NCBI GenBank assembly: GCA_023140385.1
Contig: JAGLLT010000008.1
Coordinates: forward strand, 1 to 50,134
DNA length: 50,134 nucleotides
Direction: 5' to 3'
Origin: Candidatus Omnitrophota bacterium
GTDB taxonomy: Bacteria; Omnitrophota; Gorgyraeia; JAGLLT01
A program made the translations under genes and the position numbers. Under the pieces are notes generated by a model. It was given only the letters and a program-made list of their open reading frames with translations, ran no database searches and was not told where the DNA came from. Of the stretch, positions 18,083 to 28,275 are shown one piece after another. The first letter of the stretch is position 1. The number at the start of each line of letters is the position of its first letter.

Positions 18083-21000
18083 ATGAAATCTTTTACTGGA
18101 TTTAAACGAGGGTGTTTTTATTGCTTGGCAGGTGTTTTGTTGGTTTTTGGGCTTGTTGCTATAACCGGCGCGGATGAAGCGGGTTATGGAGAACTGAAGA
18201 TAGAGGCTGAGAAGCTTTTTGGTGAAGGGTCTTATGGGTTGGCGCGCAAGGTCTATTTAAAGGCGGACGTGCTTGAGCTTTCCGCGGAAGAGGCGCGCTG
18301 GGTAGATTTTCGCCTGGCTGATACTATGTGGCGTTCACAGGCGGGAACACAGACGGCTGATAACACAGAGTATGAACAGGCGAGAAAGCAGCTTGAGGAA
18401 TTAATCCGTGACGTTAATCGCCCTGAAGAACAAAATCGGGCCTGGGCTGAGGCGCAGGAGTCGCTGGGTGATTTTTGGTGGACGCGCCGCAATTCGCAAA
18501 ATTGGCATCAGGCCTGGCCTTATTATCAGAAGGCGCTTGACTGGTGGGCGGGGGCAAAAGAAATTGAGTTGGCACGAGGGCGTTACATTAAAATTGTTTG
18601 GAATATAGCCATGCCCTCATGGAGCACAGGAAGGAATTACAGCTACTACTATTACGGTTACTATGGCAATATATTGCCCCTTGAGATACTTGAGAATGTT
18701 CTTAAAATTGCCCAAAAGGAAAACGATAAAGCGAGGGCGCATTATCTTATCGCGATGACCCTTCGCCGGGGCGGCGATTGGCAGAAGCGGGAGCGGGTAG
18801 TTGAGGAGTTTGAGGCCGCGCTTAAGTTAAAGAGATCAACCGATTGGTATGATGACGCGCTTTATCATTACGCGGAGTGGCTTGTCAGTAACGGTAGAGC
18901 TGTTTTACTTAAAGACGGCGGTTGGCAAATGGAGCCCGACTATATAAGAGCGTTGGAATTATTCAGGCGCCTGGTAACAGAGCATCAAAAAGGCGAGACG
19001 CGGTACTTTGATCAGGCAAAAGAACGGATAAAAGAGATTACCGGTCCAAAGGTAAATATTAGAGTTTCACACATATTTCTTCCTGGCTCAGAGATTCAAT
19101 TCTATCTGAACTGGCGCAATGTTGATAACATCAATTTTACACTTTATAAAGTAAACCTTTCCGAAGATGTTGAATTTTTAGGAAGTGACGCGGGAAACAG
19201 CCAATGGCTTGAACATATAGACCTTAGCCGGAGCCGGAAGGTTAAGGCCTGGTCAAAGGCGGTGGAGAATAAAGGCAAGCACAAGCCGCGGCAGGAAACG
19301 GCGCGCCTTGATGATAAACTGCCGCTGGGAGCATACGTTTTAGAGGCAAAAAGTCAGGATGCCCGGAGCCGGGAACTGATACTGGTAACCGATGCCTCGA
19401 TAGTTATGAGGACGTCGGGTAAACAGGCCCTGGTTTACTTCGCGAACGCCCTTGACGGCTCACCTATTAATAGAGCAGTAGTGGAATTGTGGGAGCGGCG
19501 CTATAACGGCCAAAAGTGGATCTGGCGAAGGATGGAAAAAGAGACAGATAAGGACGGTATTTGTGTTTTCGACCTGTCAGACACCAGCAATAATTTAGAA
19601 CTTTTTGCCGGAGCGGCTTTTGGCAATCGCCAGGCGTTTAGTATAGGCAATAGTTATAACTACAACCGCCAAAAAGATAAGTGGCGTGTTTACGCGTCCT
19701 GCGACCGCCCCGCCTACCGGCCGGAAGAAAAGGTCAGCTGGAAGTTTATTGCCCGCAGATATGACGGCGCCGTTTATTCAACGCCGGCTCATCAAACTGT
19801 TGAATTTGAAATCAGAGACCCGCGCGGCAGTGAGGTCAAGAAAGACAAGGTTAAATTAAACGCCTTTGGAAGCGCCTGGGGCTCACTTGAATTAACCGAG
19901 TCTATGCCGCTGGGAGAGTACAGGGTAATCTTCTGGGATGAAAAACGGAGTAACTATATAGGAGAGGCGGTTCTCTTCAGGCTTGAAGAGTATAAGCTGC
20001 CGGAGTTTAAAGTCAGTATACAGACACCGCGGGAAAAAGGACAAAGAAAGGCCTTTTGCCTGGGAGATATAGTAGAAGTAGATATTCAGGCCGACTACTA
20101 TTTTGGCGGGGCGGTAGCTAATGCTGATGTTGAGGTAGTTGTCTATCAAAATCCGTTTTATCATTTCTGGCAGACACCGCGCGACTTCCCCTGGTATTAT
20201 GAAAATACCAACTCATACCGCTCCTACTATGGAGACGGCCAGGTGATTAAGCGGGAGAAGATAAAGACTGACGCGGCAGGCAAGGCTGTCCTAAAATTTG
20301 AGACACCCAAAAACGCGCGGCAGGACTTTGAGTACCGTGTTGAAGCGCGTGTTACCGACGCTTCACGCCGTGAAATCATCGCCAATGAAACTGTGCGTGT
20401 TACGCGGCAGGCTTACTATGTATATTTTGACAACAAACACAACCTTTACCGCCCGCAGGATAAGGTGGAGGTTGATATTAAAACCCTTGATGCCAACAAC
20501 CAGCCGGTGCCAAGAGAAGGCGTAGTGAGGGTAACGAGAGATTACTGGTATGAGGTCTGGGAGACTCCTGACGGCAGAGAGGTAAAGGGCAGGGAGCTAA
20601 AGAGACTGCGCGGGAAATATGGCATTTTCCCGCCGAGCCCGGCAAAGAAAGGTAATAAGCGCTGGCGCCTTAAATTTAGCGGCTATGAGCAGGATGTAGT
20701 TCTGACGCGGACTATTAAGACTGATGTTGAAGGTAAGGCCGAATTCACCTTCACTCCGGAGAGAGAAGGTTATTATCGAATTAGCTGGACGAGCCGGGAT
20801 AAAAGAAATACGCCTATTAATAGCCAGACGACCGTCTGGGTTGCTGTTAATGCTACTACAGAACTTAGTTACCGCCCCGGCGGCGTTGAAATTATCGTTG
20901 ATAAGGATACCTTTAACAGCGGACAAAAAGCGGCTGTGATGCTAAGTGTACCCACCAATGGCCGCTATGTGCTCTTTAGCGTTGAAGGAGATGACCTTTA

Positions 21001-24000
21001 TAGCTACCGGTTAATTCATTTAACCGGCACGGTAAAACTTATTGAACTGCCGGTTGAGCAAAAGCACGTTCCTAACATTTTCCTGAACGCGGTAATGGTG
21101 GCTGACGGGCAGTTGTTTACGGACACCAAGCAGGTTATTGTGCCGCCGGTGGAACATTTTCTTGAGGTTGAAGTAAAGTCTGACCGCGAGGAGTATGAGC
21201 CCCGCGATGAAGGAACACTTACAATAACCACACGTGACCATCAAGGCAGGCCTGTTTCGGCAGAGGTGGCTCTTGGCCTGGTGGATGAATCGGTCTATTA
21301 TATTCAAAAAGATTATGCTCCTGACCCGCGGCAGTTTTATTATGGCACCAAGCGCGGCCACGCTATCCGGATGCAAAGCACCTTTTATCAAAAAAGCTAT
21401 ATGAAATTGGTTGAGGGCGACAAAAACCAGTTAATTGATGAAAAGATTCTCCGAAGGCTGAAGTTGGAGGAACGTGATAAAATCGATCATAAGTATAGCT
21501 ATGACTCATTCGGAGGAAATATCAACGGTGTTGAGAGAATAAGAGTAAGCGGAGATTTATCTGTAATGGATGCCTGTTGTGAATGTAGTGAGGAAAGTGG
21601 ATCAATGATGCAATCAAAGAAAAAAATCGTGGGGAGAGAATTTAAGCTTTGTTCCGGAATGGCGTCGGGCGGGGAGCCGGCCGTTCAGGTGCGCAGTGAC
21701 TTTCGCTCCACTATATTCTGGCAGCCGGATATTATTACCGGCAAAGACGGCAAAGCTGAGGTAAAAGTAAAGTTTGCCGACTCACTTACGGGCTGGAAGG
21801 CATCGGCGCGCGTGGTAAGCCGAGGCAATCAGTTTGGCACAGCCTCTACCAATATGCGGACAAAAAAACCGCTTATCGTCCGCCTGCAGGCGCCGAGATT
21901 TTTTGTTGTCGGCGACGAAGTAACTGTTTCAGCGGTTATAAATAATAATACCAATAAACCTATTAATGTCAGCCCCAATTTAGAAGCGGAGGGGTTGACA
22001 GTTAAAGGTGTCCTTAAGGATGGCAAGCTGAAAAGAACCGATAGACAGCAGGTTAAGGTTGATGCCAATGGCGAAGCGCGGATTGACTGGCTTGTAGCTG
22101 TAGAAAAAGCCGGCGAGGTGAAGCTTATGATATCCGGCCGCGGCGGCAAACATTCGGACGCGATGGAGAAAAAGTATTTTGCTTATGAGCACGGTATTGA
22201 GAAGTTTGTTTCTAAATCCGGCAAGACGCGCTCCGATGAGGTGGTTGTAAAGCTTAATATTCCCAAAGAGCGCAGGCCGGAGACAACTACTTTAAATGTA
22301 CAAATTACACCGAGTATGGCTGTAACTATGCTGGATGCTCTTCCATATCTTATTGACTATCCTTATGGCTGTACAGAGCAGACGTTAAGCCGTTTTTTGC
22401 CGGCCGTAATCACCGCCAAAACCCTTAATGACCTGGGTATTGAACCGGAGGTAATCGCGGGTAAAATTTTTGGCGGCATAGAAGAGGAGTATGCCGGCAA
22501 GACTCATCCTAAAGGTAAAAAAGATCTGAAGAAACTTGACAAGATGGTTAAAGAAGGGCTTGTCCGCCTTTATGATTTTCAGCACAGCGACGGCGGCTGG
22601 GGCTGGTGGAAGAAGGGTGAGAGCGATCATTATATGACGGCCTATGCCGTCTGGGGGCTGGCACTGGCACAGGAGAGCGGCATTAAAGTGAAGAAGGATG
22701 TACTGAGGCGCGGGGCAGATTATCTTGATAAGGAGATTGTTGAAGAGGAAGATAGTTATGATATGCAGGCCTGGATGCTGCACGCGCTTTCTTCTTATCA
22801 CGCCTCTATAAAACAACACAAGGTTGGTAAATTGCAGGTAAAGGCTTTTGAAAATCTCTGGAAGAATAAAGACAGGCTTAACGCTTATACCAGGGCTCTG
22901 CTTGCCCTAAGCGCGGATAATTACGGATATACTGAGAAAGCAAAGATACTTGTTCAGAATCTTGCTAATGGCGTTAAGGTTGATACCAGCCCCGATACAT
23001 CGGTAATACAGCGCGGCAGACAGCAATCGCATAAGGCCGTTATCGGCACCGCCCATTGGGGAGAGGACGGCGTCTATTGGCGCTGGTCCGAAGGCGGGGT
23101 TGAGGCGACCGCCTTTGCTTTACAGGCACTGCTTACTATTGACTCGCAGAACGAGTTGATTGAGCCGGTAACCAACTGGCTTATCAAAAACCGCCGCGGC
23201 GCCCAGTGGAGCAATACACGCGATACAGCTATTACAATTCTTACACTAAATAGATATCTGCGCCAAAGCGGCGAACTTGAGGCAGGCATTGAATACGAAC
23301 TATTCGTAAATAATAAGCTGATTGCCAAAAAGAAGATAACCAAAGAGGATATTTTTAGCGCGCCAAGTGTTTTTGAGATTGATAGGGCTTTGATTAAAAA
23401 CGGCGTAAATGAAATCCGCGTAAGGCGCAAGAAGGGCAATGGCCCGCTTTACTTTGCCGCGCGCGCTAAATTTTTCAGCCTGGAGGAACCAATAACGGCT
23501 TGCGGTAATGAAATATTTGTGCGCCGCCAGTATTACAAACTTGTTGGCCGGCCGACACTGCTTAAAGGCTATGTATATGATAAACAACCGCTTAATGATG
23601 AGGGCATGATTAAGAGCGGCGAGCGGGTTGAGGTTGTGCTTACCATTGAGGCGAAGAATAATTATGAATACCTTGTTTTTGAAGACTTGAAACCTGCCGG
23701 CTTTGAGGCGGTTCAGCTTCAAAGCGGAGAGCCTCTGTACGCGAGAGAATTAAAATCAGGCGCTGTTGAGTATCTCTTTGGCAGCTCCGAAGAAGACGCG
23801 GCCATACTGCCTCCCGAACCTGATGGGAACGCGGATGATTATACCGGCCGCAGGCGCTGGATTTATCAGGAACTGCGCGACCGCAAAGTAGTATTATTTA
23901 TTGATAAACTCCCCGAAGGCGTCTGGGAAATCCGCTATAACCTGCGGGCCGAGGTGCCGGGTAAGTTCCACGCCCTGCCGGTGCTCGGACACGCGATGTA

Positions 24001-24055
24001 CGTACCGGAGATTCGCGCCAACGGCCGGGAGGCACGAATAACAGTTGAAGAATGA
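18083..24055 (+). CDS. bacterial alpha-2-macroglobulin family protein
   Basis: 1990 aa, signal peptide, MG domains, A2M LTGWKASARVVSRGNQFG, thioester motif YPYGCTEQTLSRFLPAV. Confidence 0.95.
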   Translation: MKSFTGFKRGCFYCLAGVLLVFGLVAITGADEAGYGELKIEAEKLFGEGSYGLARKVYLKADVLELSAEEARWVDFRLADTMWRSQAGTQTADNTEYEQARKQLEELIRDVNRPEEQNRAWAEAQESLGDFWWTRRNSQNWHQAWPYYQKALDWWAGAKEIELARGRYIKIVWNIAMPSWSTGRNYSYYYYGYYGNILPLEILENVLKIAQKENDKARAHYLIAMTLRRGGDWQKRERVVEEFEAALKLKRSTDWYDDALYHYAEWLVSNGRAVLLKDGGWQMEPDYIRALELFRRLVTEHQKGETRYFDQAKERIKEITGPKVNIRVSHIFLPGSEIQFYLNWRNVDNINFTLYKVNLSEDVEFLGSDAGNSQWLEHIDLSRSRKVKAWSKAVENKGKHKPRQETARLDDKLPLGAYVLEAKSQDARSRELILVTDASIVMRTSGKQALVYFANALDGSPINRAVVELWERRYNGQKWIWRRMEKETDKDGICVFDLSDTSNNLELFAGAAFGNRQAFSIGNSYNYNRQKDKWRVYASCDRPAYRPEEKVSWKFIARRYDGAVYSTPAHQTVEFEIRDPRGSEVKKDKVKLNAFGSAWGSLELTESMPLGEYRVIFWDEKRSNYIGEAVLFRLEEYKLPEFKVSIQTPREKGQRKAFCLGDIVEVDIQADYYFGGAVANADVEVVVYQNPFYHFWQTPRDFPWYYENTNSYRSYYGDGQVIKREKIKTDAAGKAVLKFETPKNARQDFEYRVEARVTDASRREIIANETVRVTRQAYYVYFDNKHNLYRPQDKVEVDIKTLDANNQPVPREGVVRVTRDYWYEVWETPDGREVKGRELKRLRGKYGIFPPSPAKKGNKRWRLKFSGYEQDVVLTRTIKTDVEGKAEFTFTPEREGYYRISWTSRDKRNTPINSQTTVWVAVNATTELSYRPGGVEIIVDKDTFNSGQKAAVMLSVPTNGRYVLFSVEGDDLYSYRLIHLTGTVKLIELPVEQKHVPNIFLNAVMVADGQLFTDTKQVIVPPVEHFLEVEVKSDREEYEPRDEGTLTITTRDHQGRPVSAEVALGLVDESVYYIQKDYAPDPRQFYYGTKRGHAIRMQSTFYQKSYMKLVEGDKNQLIDEKILRRLKLEERDKIDHKYSYDSFGGNINGVERIRVSGDLSVMDACCECSEESGSMMQSKKKIVGREFKLCSGMASGGEPAVQVRSDFRSTIFWQPDIITGKDGKAEVKVKFADSLTGWKASARVVSRGNQFGTASTNMRTKKPLIVRLQAPRFFVVGDEVTVSAVINNNTNKPINVSPNLEAEGLTVKGVLKDGKLKRTDRQQVKVDANGEARIDWLVAVEKAGEVKLMISGRGGKHSDAMEKKYFAYEHGIEKFVSKSGKTRSDEVVVKLNIPKERRPETTTLNVQITPSMAVTMLDALPYLIDYPYGCTEQTLSRFLPAVITAKTLNDLGIEPEVIAGKIFGGIEEEYAGKTHPKGKKDLKKLDKMVKEGLVRLYDFQHSDGGWGWWKKGESDHYMTAYAVWGLALAQESGIKVKKDVLRRGADYLDKEIVEEEDSYDMQAWMLHALSSYHASIKQHKVGKLQVKAFENLWKNKDRLNAYTRALLALSADNYGYTEKAKILVQNLANGVKVDTSPDTSVIQRGRQQSHKAVIGTAHWGEDGVYWRWSEGGVEATAFALQALLTIDSQNELIEPVTNWLIKNRRGAQWSNTRDTAITILTLNRYLRQSGELEAGIEYELFVNNKLIAKKKITKEDIFSAPSVFEIDRALIKNGVNEIRVRRKKGNGPLYFAARAKFFSLEEPITACGNEIFVRRQYYKLVGRPTLLKGYVYDKQPLNDEGMIKSGERVEVVLTIEAKNNYEYLVFEDLKPAGFEAVQLQSGEPLYARELKSGAVEYLFGSSEEDAAILPPEPDGNADDYTGRRRWIYQELRDRKVVLFIDKLPEGVWEIRYNLRAEVPGKFHALPVLGHAMYVPEIRANGREARITVEE

Positions 24056-24159
24056 CATAAAAGGTATAAACTTTTTGCTTGCGGGAGGAAGTGGGAGGTG
24101 CTATAGTAAAATTAGGTATTATTGTAAATGTCCATTAAGCCGAGGGGGGGGAAGTTTTA

Positions 24160-24471
24160 ATGAAAAAAGAAGAGCTTAAGAAAAAAATTGATAAGCTGTG
24201 GGAAACCAGTAAAAATGACCTGGAAAAGATTATGAAGAACGCTGAACGCCTGGCTAAGGATGGCGAGCGTTACATTAAAGATAAGTCTGAGAAGGGAAAG
24301 AAGCAGTTGGAGATAGCGGCTCTGGCCTTACAGAGAGAGAAGCTGTATTATGAATTAGGCAAAGTTTTGGCTAAAACCCCAAAGGCCAAATGGGCCGGCA
24401 CCAAAAAAGCGCTTGATATTGTAACTAAGATTAAAGGTATTAATCTTAAAATAGGACAGAAAAAAAGATAA
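24160..24471 (+). CDS. small charged coiled-coil protein, unknown function
   Basis: RBS ggggggg, high Lys/Glu helical composition. Confidence 0.55.
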   Translation: MKKEELKKKIDKLWETSKNDLEKIMKNAERLAKDGERYIKDKSEKGKKQLEIAALALQREKLYYELGKVLAKTPKAKWAGTKKALDIVTKIKGINLKIGQKKR

Positions 24472-24475
24472 AAAA

Positions 24476-24526
24476 CGGGGTAGGGTTATATTTTTAGTCT
24501 AAAATAACACCCTGCCCCTCTCTTTT
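24476..24526 (+). terminator. probable intrinsic terminator
   Basis: ggggtagggttat...ataacaccctgcccc followed by T-rich tctctttt. Confidence 0.6.
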
Positions 24527-24647
24527 GTAATGGTGTTTTAATTGAGCATAAAAAACACAGGGCTATTAGAGGCGACTTCGGGTGCTATTGATTTTTATCT
24601 TTAAAGTGGTATAATTGCCAAAAGAGACTTTTAAAAAGGTGGAGCGC

Positions 24648-25019
24648 GTGAAAAAAGGCATAGCTCTTTTTTTTATCTTGTTTGGCCTGTGCGGTTGTTC
24701 GCAGGGATTGATGAGATTGATAGAGGTTGGTAAAAGCCAGGAGGGATTCCAGAAGGAGTTAGTCAAAGAAACGGAAAACTTTGAGGCTGTTAAAGAGGCT
24801 ATAGGAAGCGGTGAGATTAAGACGGGCTGGTCCCGGGATTCCATTAGAGAACTTTGCGGCGGGCCGGTTGTTGTGATCTATGAGGAAAATGACGAAGAAA
24901 AATGGGTTTATAAGCCGGGGCACGCGACCTTTTTTGACAATAATAAAGTGTATCTATTTTTTGATAAAGAGGGCTTGTTAAAAAATTACGAAATTTTAAC
25001 TAAGCCCGATAATAAATAA
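24648..25019 (+). CDS. putative lipoprotein
   Basis: GTG start; KKGIALFFILFGLCGCSQG lipobox; SmpA/BamE-like RDSIRELCGGPVVV. Confidence 0.55.
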   Translation: MKKGIALFFILFGLCGCSQGLMRLIEVGKSQEGFQKELVKETENFEAVKEAIGSGEIKTGWSRDSIRELCGGPVVVIYEENDEEKWVYKPGHATFFDNNKVYLFFDKEGLLKNYEILTKPDNK

Positions 25020-25028
25020 GGCAACTAT

Positions 25029-25421
25029 ATGAAGCAAGATTATTCAGGCCCGGAGAGGCGCGAGAACAAGAGGGTAGATGTTAGTTTTATTATTGCTTAT
25101 AGAGTAAATAAAGCACCTACTATCTTTATGCTTGTGGGAGGTAAAGAAGTTTATGCTTTGATGATGGATTTAAGTGAAGGAGGTATGGCACTTTTGACAG
25201 AGTACGAGATACCGGTTGGCACTGAACTATCCATTAAGTTTACTTTGATTAATTTTGAGGTTGAAAAAGAGCATCGTACCCGGGTAATGAAGATAACCGG
25301 CAAAGTAAAATACTGCGGCCCCAGCGAAAAAGAAGAAAACCGCTTAGGTATAAGTTTTACCCAGATAAAAAAGGAAGATAAGGCAGCTATAGCCAATTTT
25401 GTGAAGACAATAAAAGCGTAA
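25029..25421 (+). CDS. PilZ domain protein
   Basis: GPERRENKRVDVSF...DLSEGGMALLT...RLGISFTQI. Confidence 0.85.
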   Translation: MKQDYSGPERRENKRVDVSFIIAYRVNKAPTIFMLVGGKEVYALMMDLSEGGMALLTEYEIPVGTELSIKFTLINFEVEKEHRTRVMKITGKVKYCGPSEKEENRLGISFTQIKKEDKAAIANFVKTIKA

Positions 25422-25451
25422 TTTATGTTTTGATAAACAATTGCGGGTCAA

Positions 25452-25892
25452 GTGAGACGAATTCTAAAGTTATTTATTTTCCTAACGATTTTTCTTCTAA
25501 TAGCCGCCAGCATTTTTTATTCTATTGATAAACAGATCCTTGTAGAAAGGCTTATTTCACGTCTACCCATAGACAAGCACATACCCTATGGTAGAGGCAC
25601 AATCCTGATAAAGGAAGTAAAGGGAAATAGGCTGGTGGGTGTAGAAATTTATGACAGACACGATCCTCTAAAAGAAGTGGTAATTCGAGCCGAAAGCGCC
25701 GACTTTATTATTGATGACCGAGGCAGGAAAATGGATATAATCTTACGTAACGGAACCATTGAAGAAAAAATGCTTAAAAATGAAGACAAAGTGTACTTGA
25801 TGAGTTTTAAAGAATATACAATGACTATTGATCCCACGGAGATTAACAAAAAGCTAAAAAAGCTTAGGAAAAAGATTGAGGAGCACGATTAA
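25452..25892 (+). CDS. membrane-anchored hypothetical protein
   Basis: N-terminal TM LFIFLTIFLLIAASIFY, beta-rich periplasmic part. Confidence 0.45.
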   Translation: MRRILKLFIFLTIFLLIAASIFYSIDKQILVERLISRLPIDKHIPYGRGTILIKEVKGNRLVGVEIYDRHDPLKEVVIRAESADFIIDDRGRKMDIILRNGTIEEKMLKNEDKVYLMSFKEYTMTIDPTEINKKLKKLRKKIEEHD

Positions 25893-25923
25893 GCAGAAAA
25901 TAGTAAAAAAATGAACCCAAAAG

Positions 25924-25954
25924 AACAACCCGCGAAACGTGAGGTTGTTTTTTT
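25924..25954 (+). terminator. intrinsic terminator
   Basis: AACAACCcgcgaaacgtgaGGTTGTTTTTTT. Confidence 0.85.
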
Positions 25955-26023
25955 GTCTCTATTAGAGCCCTTGACAATGAAATACATATATTGTAGTATG
26001 ATTACTGCTAAAGGGTTAATACG

Positions 26024-26117
26024 GAGAGGTGCCTGAGTGGCTGAAGGGAGCCGCCTGCTAAGCGGTTGTCCTGCCTAAAAGCGGGACCCTGGGTTCAAAT
26101 CCCAGCCTCTCCGCCAG
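26024..26117 (+). tRNA. tRNA-Ser(GCT)
   Basis: GGAGAGGTGCC...anticodon loop CTGCTAA, long variable arm, GGTTCAAATCC, CCGCCA. Confidence 0.93.
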
Positions 26118-26118
26118 C

Positions 26119-26166
26119 GTACCACGTAGGGTACGGTGCGTGTCTAGTACCCGATGTGGTACTAGG
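26119..26166. repeat. two GTACC-family palindromes after tRNA-Ser(GCT)
   Basis: CGTACC-acgtag-GGTACG, then CTAGTACC-cgatgt-GGTACTAG. Confidence 0.85.
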
Positions 26167-26199
26167 CGCGGCACCGCATAGGATACGTTTAATACCAAA

Positions 26200-26290
26200 A
26201 TTAGTCTGGTACAGGGCTGTGCCCCGTACCAAGAACAAGTCTGGTACAGGGCTGCGCCCCGTACCCGAAAGTACTTGAGTGGTACGGGGA
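26200..26290. repeat. ggtacagggctg(t/c)gccccgtacc palindromes plus shared flank
   Basis: 26209-26231 and 26244-26266, related copy 27339-27391 with the same attagtctggtaca...gtacccgaaag...gagtggtacgggga context. Confidence 0.8.
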
Positions 26291-26297
26291 GTTGATT

Positions 26298-27074
26298 ATG
26301 CCGGATACTTTTTTATTGACTATACTTTTTATTGCCGTAACTACGGTAATTACCGCTTTCGTTAAAGGGAAGAGCAGGGATAGGTGCTTGATGGACTTGT
26401 CCGGCGACGTGGTTGAAGTTGAGATGGTAAACGGCAAGGTTATCTGGGGCAGGCTGAAGGTAGAAAGCACGGGTTTAGAGTTAAGCTATTTAGAAAAACA
26501 CAAAGACGAAGACGGACATGACGAATATAGCTATATGCTATATAAAAATGAGTTTGCGGGTATACAGGCTCTGGTGTTGTATCACGATAAACTGGATGAA
26601 AAGAGCAGAAAAAATAGAGAAGAAGAGTTAAAAAAAACATACCGCCCCGGCTTTTTCAGGCGCTTTAAGAGAAAGATAAGAAACTTCTTTGCCACCGTCA
26701 GAGACTCTATTTTAGAGGTAGTTAATCTTTTTATGGGCCAGGCAAAGAAGATGTCTCCGGCTAAAGGTGTACTCACTTCTCAGGATAAATACGTTAACAA
26801 GATGAAGAGCAATCTTTTTGGTATGTCGGCGACCGCTTATGAGCCCCTTCTGGAAAAGCACATCGGTAAAAAGGTTGTGCTTGAACTGCGAAGAGGAGAT
26901 AAATCATGTGAGTACGTGGGTGTTTTAAAAGACTACACGGCGGAGTTTATTGAAGTTATTGATATTAGTTACAAAAAAGAAAGCAGTGAAGCGGCCAAAA
27001 AAACAGACTTTGTAGTTCCCCGCTCCCTCGGTATCATAAGGCACTTAGCAGAACAACAAATCTTGCGCCCATAA
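26298..27074 (+). CDS. membrane-anchored hypothetical protein
   Basis: N-terminal TM; repeated beta segments VEVEMVNGKVIWGRLKVE and KVVLELRRGDKSCEYVGVLKDY suggest a duplicated small beta domain. Confidence 0.5.
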   Translation: MPDTFLLTILFIAVTTVITAFVKGKSRDRCLMDLSGDVVEVEMVNGKVIWGRLKVESTGLELSYLEKHKDEDGHDEYSYMLYKNEFAGIQALVLYHDKLDEKSRKNREEELKKTYRPGFFRRFKRKIRNFFATVRDSILEVVNLFMGQAKKMSPAKGVLTSQDKYVNKMKSNLFGMSATAYEPLLEKHIGKKVVLELRRGDKSCEYVGVLKDYTAEFIEVIDISYKKESSEAAKKTDFVVPRSLGIIRHLAEQQILRP

Positions 27075-27172
27075 TAGCTTCCTCCTTCGCTAAAGCTTCC
27101 GCCTTCGCTCTAAAGCTACGGCGGACGGGGCGGCGGACGGGACGCTATGGCTTAAGTAGAAAATTCACAGAT

Positions 27173-27249
27173 GCGCCCATAGCTCAATTGGACAGAGTAG
27201 CGGTCTACGAAACCGTTGGTTCCCCGTTCGAATCGGGGTGGGCGCGCCA
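27173..27249 (+). tRNA. tRNA-Arg(ACG)
   Basis: GCGCCCATAGCTCAATTGGACAGAG...CTACGAA anticodon loop...CGTTCGAATCGGGGTGGGCGCGCCA. Confidence 0.95.
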
Positions 27250-27292
27250 CCGTACCATTCGCAAAATTTTTAAATTTTGCTCAGGTACGGTG
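27248..27292. repeat. GTACC-family palindrome with expanded nested stem
   Basis: CACCGTACC...GCAAAATTT-tt-AAATTTTGC...GGTACGGTG. Confidence 0.85.
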
Positions 27293-27401
27293 CGCGGCAC
27301 AGGGTTAGTTTAGTGTTGAGTATGTCTAATACAGAGATTAGTCTGGTACAGAGGCGTGTCCCGTACCCGAAAGCATTTGAGTGGTACGGGGAGGATTAAA
27401 A

Positions 27402-27662
27402 ATGTATTTTGTTTATGTACTTATAAGTAAAAAGGATAAGGCTTTTTATATTGGTTTTACGGAAAATGTTGAAAAGAGATTGAGTGAACACAATAGAGGC
27501 GAGGCGGTAAGCACCAAGTCAAGAAGGCCGCTTGTATTGATGTATTATGAGGCGCACTTATCGAAGATAGACGCATTGAGAAGAGAAAGGTATTTTAAAT
27601 CTAGTAAGGGAAGAACTACGTTAAAGCAAATGCTCTGCGAGAGTTTGAGAAGCGGTTTATAA
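27402..27662 (+). CDS. GIY-YIG domain protein
   Basis: MYFVYVLISKKDKAFYIGFTENVEKRLSEHN. Confidence 0.92.
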   Translation: MYFVYVLISKKDKAFYIGFTENVEKRLSEHNRGEAVSTKSRRPLVLMYYEAHLSKIDALRRERYFKSSKGRTTLKQMLCESLRSGL

Positions 27663-27671
27663 TTGATAAAG

Positions 27672-28133
27672 ATGAATGATGAATATTATATGCGGGAGGC
27701 GCTGAAGCTTGCCGTTGAAGCTTTTAAGGCGGATGAAGTGCCGATGGGGGCGGTGATAGTACATAAAGATAGAATTATTGCCAAAGCCCACAATCAAATA
27801 AAGACCCTAAAAGACCCCACGGCTCACGCTGAGATGATTGCCATTACTCAGGCGGCCAGTTATCTTAAAAACGAACGCCTCATTGATACTGTGATGTATG
27901 TAACCATTGAACCTTGCGCGATGTGTATGGGCGCCTTGATACTGGCCAGAGTTAACAGGCTTGTTTACGGAGCGGATGACAGTAAAGCCGGCGCCTGCGG
28001 TTCGGTGATGGATTTATCAGATAATAAAAAATTAAATCACAGCATAGAGGTTAAAAACGGCATTCTTGAAGATAGCTGCCGTGATATTATACAAGAGTTT
28101 TTTAAATTAAAAAGAAAGAAGATCCTTCGCTGA
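27672..28133 (+). CDS. tadA: tRNA-specific adenosine deaminase
   Basis: HAEMIAI and PCAMCMGALILARVNRLVYGA zinc deaminase motifs. Confidence 0.93.
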   Translation: MNDEYYMREALKLAVEAFKADEVPMGAVIVHKDRIIAKAHNQIKTLKDPTAHAEMIAITQAASYLKNERLIDTVMYVTIEPCAMCMGALILARVNRLVYGADDSKAGACGSVMDLSDNKKLNHSIEVKNGILEDSCRDIIQEFFKLKRKKILR

Positions 28134-28160
28134 AGAAGCGGTGAAAAGCAATTATAACAT

Positions 28161-28196
28161 GGAGAGGTGCGAGAGCGGCTTAATCGGCGCGCTTGG
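28161..28196 (+). pseudogene. tRNA-Ser(GGA) 5'-half copy 1
   Basis: ggagaggtgcgagagcggcttaatcggcgcgcttgg, diverges from the tRNA within the anticodon. Confidence 0.8.
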
Positions 28197-28275
28197 CCAC
28201 CGCCTATGGCGGGGTCCCGCTCTCTTCATTGAAGATACTTCTTTCGGAGAAGCGGTGAAAAGCGAAACAAGAACT

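Noticed and set aside
18625-18675. Tyr-rich tract (SYYYYGYYG) as a frameshift or low-complexity artefact
   Set aside because: In frame and consistent with the surrounding A2M N-terminal region; no reason to treat as unusual.
20298-23722. Multiple alternate-frame ORFs within the A2M gene
   Set aside because: All overlap the 1990-aa A2M frame, which has a signal peptide and thioester motif; alternate frames show no features.
26066-26278. 70-aa ORF
   Set aside because: Translation of tRNA-Ser(GCT) 3' half and palindromes (GPWVQIPASPPA), not a gene.
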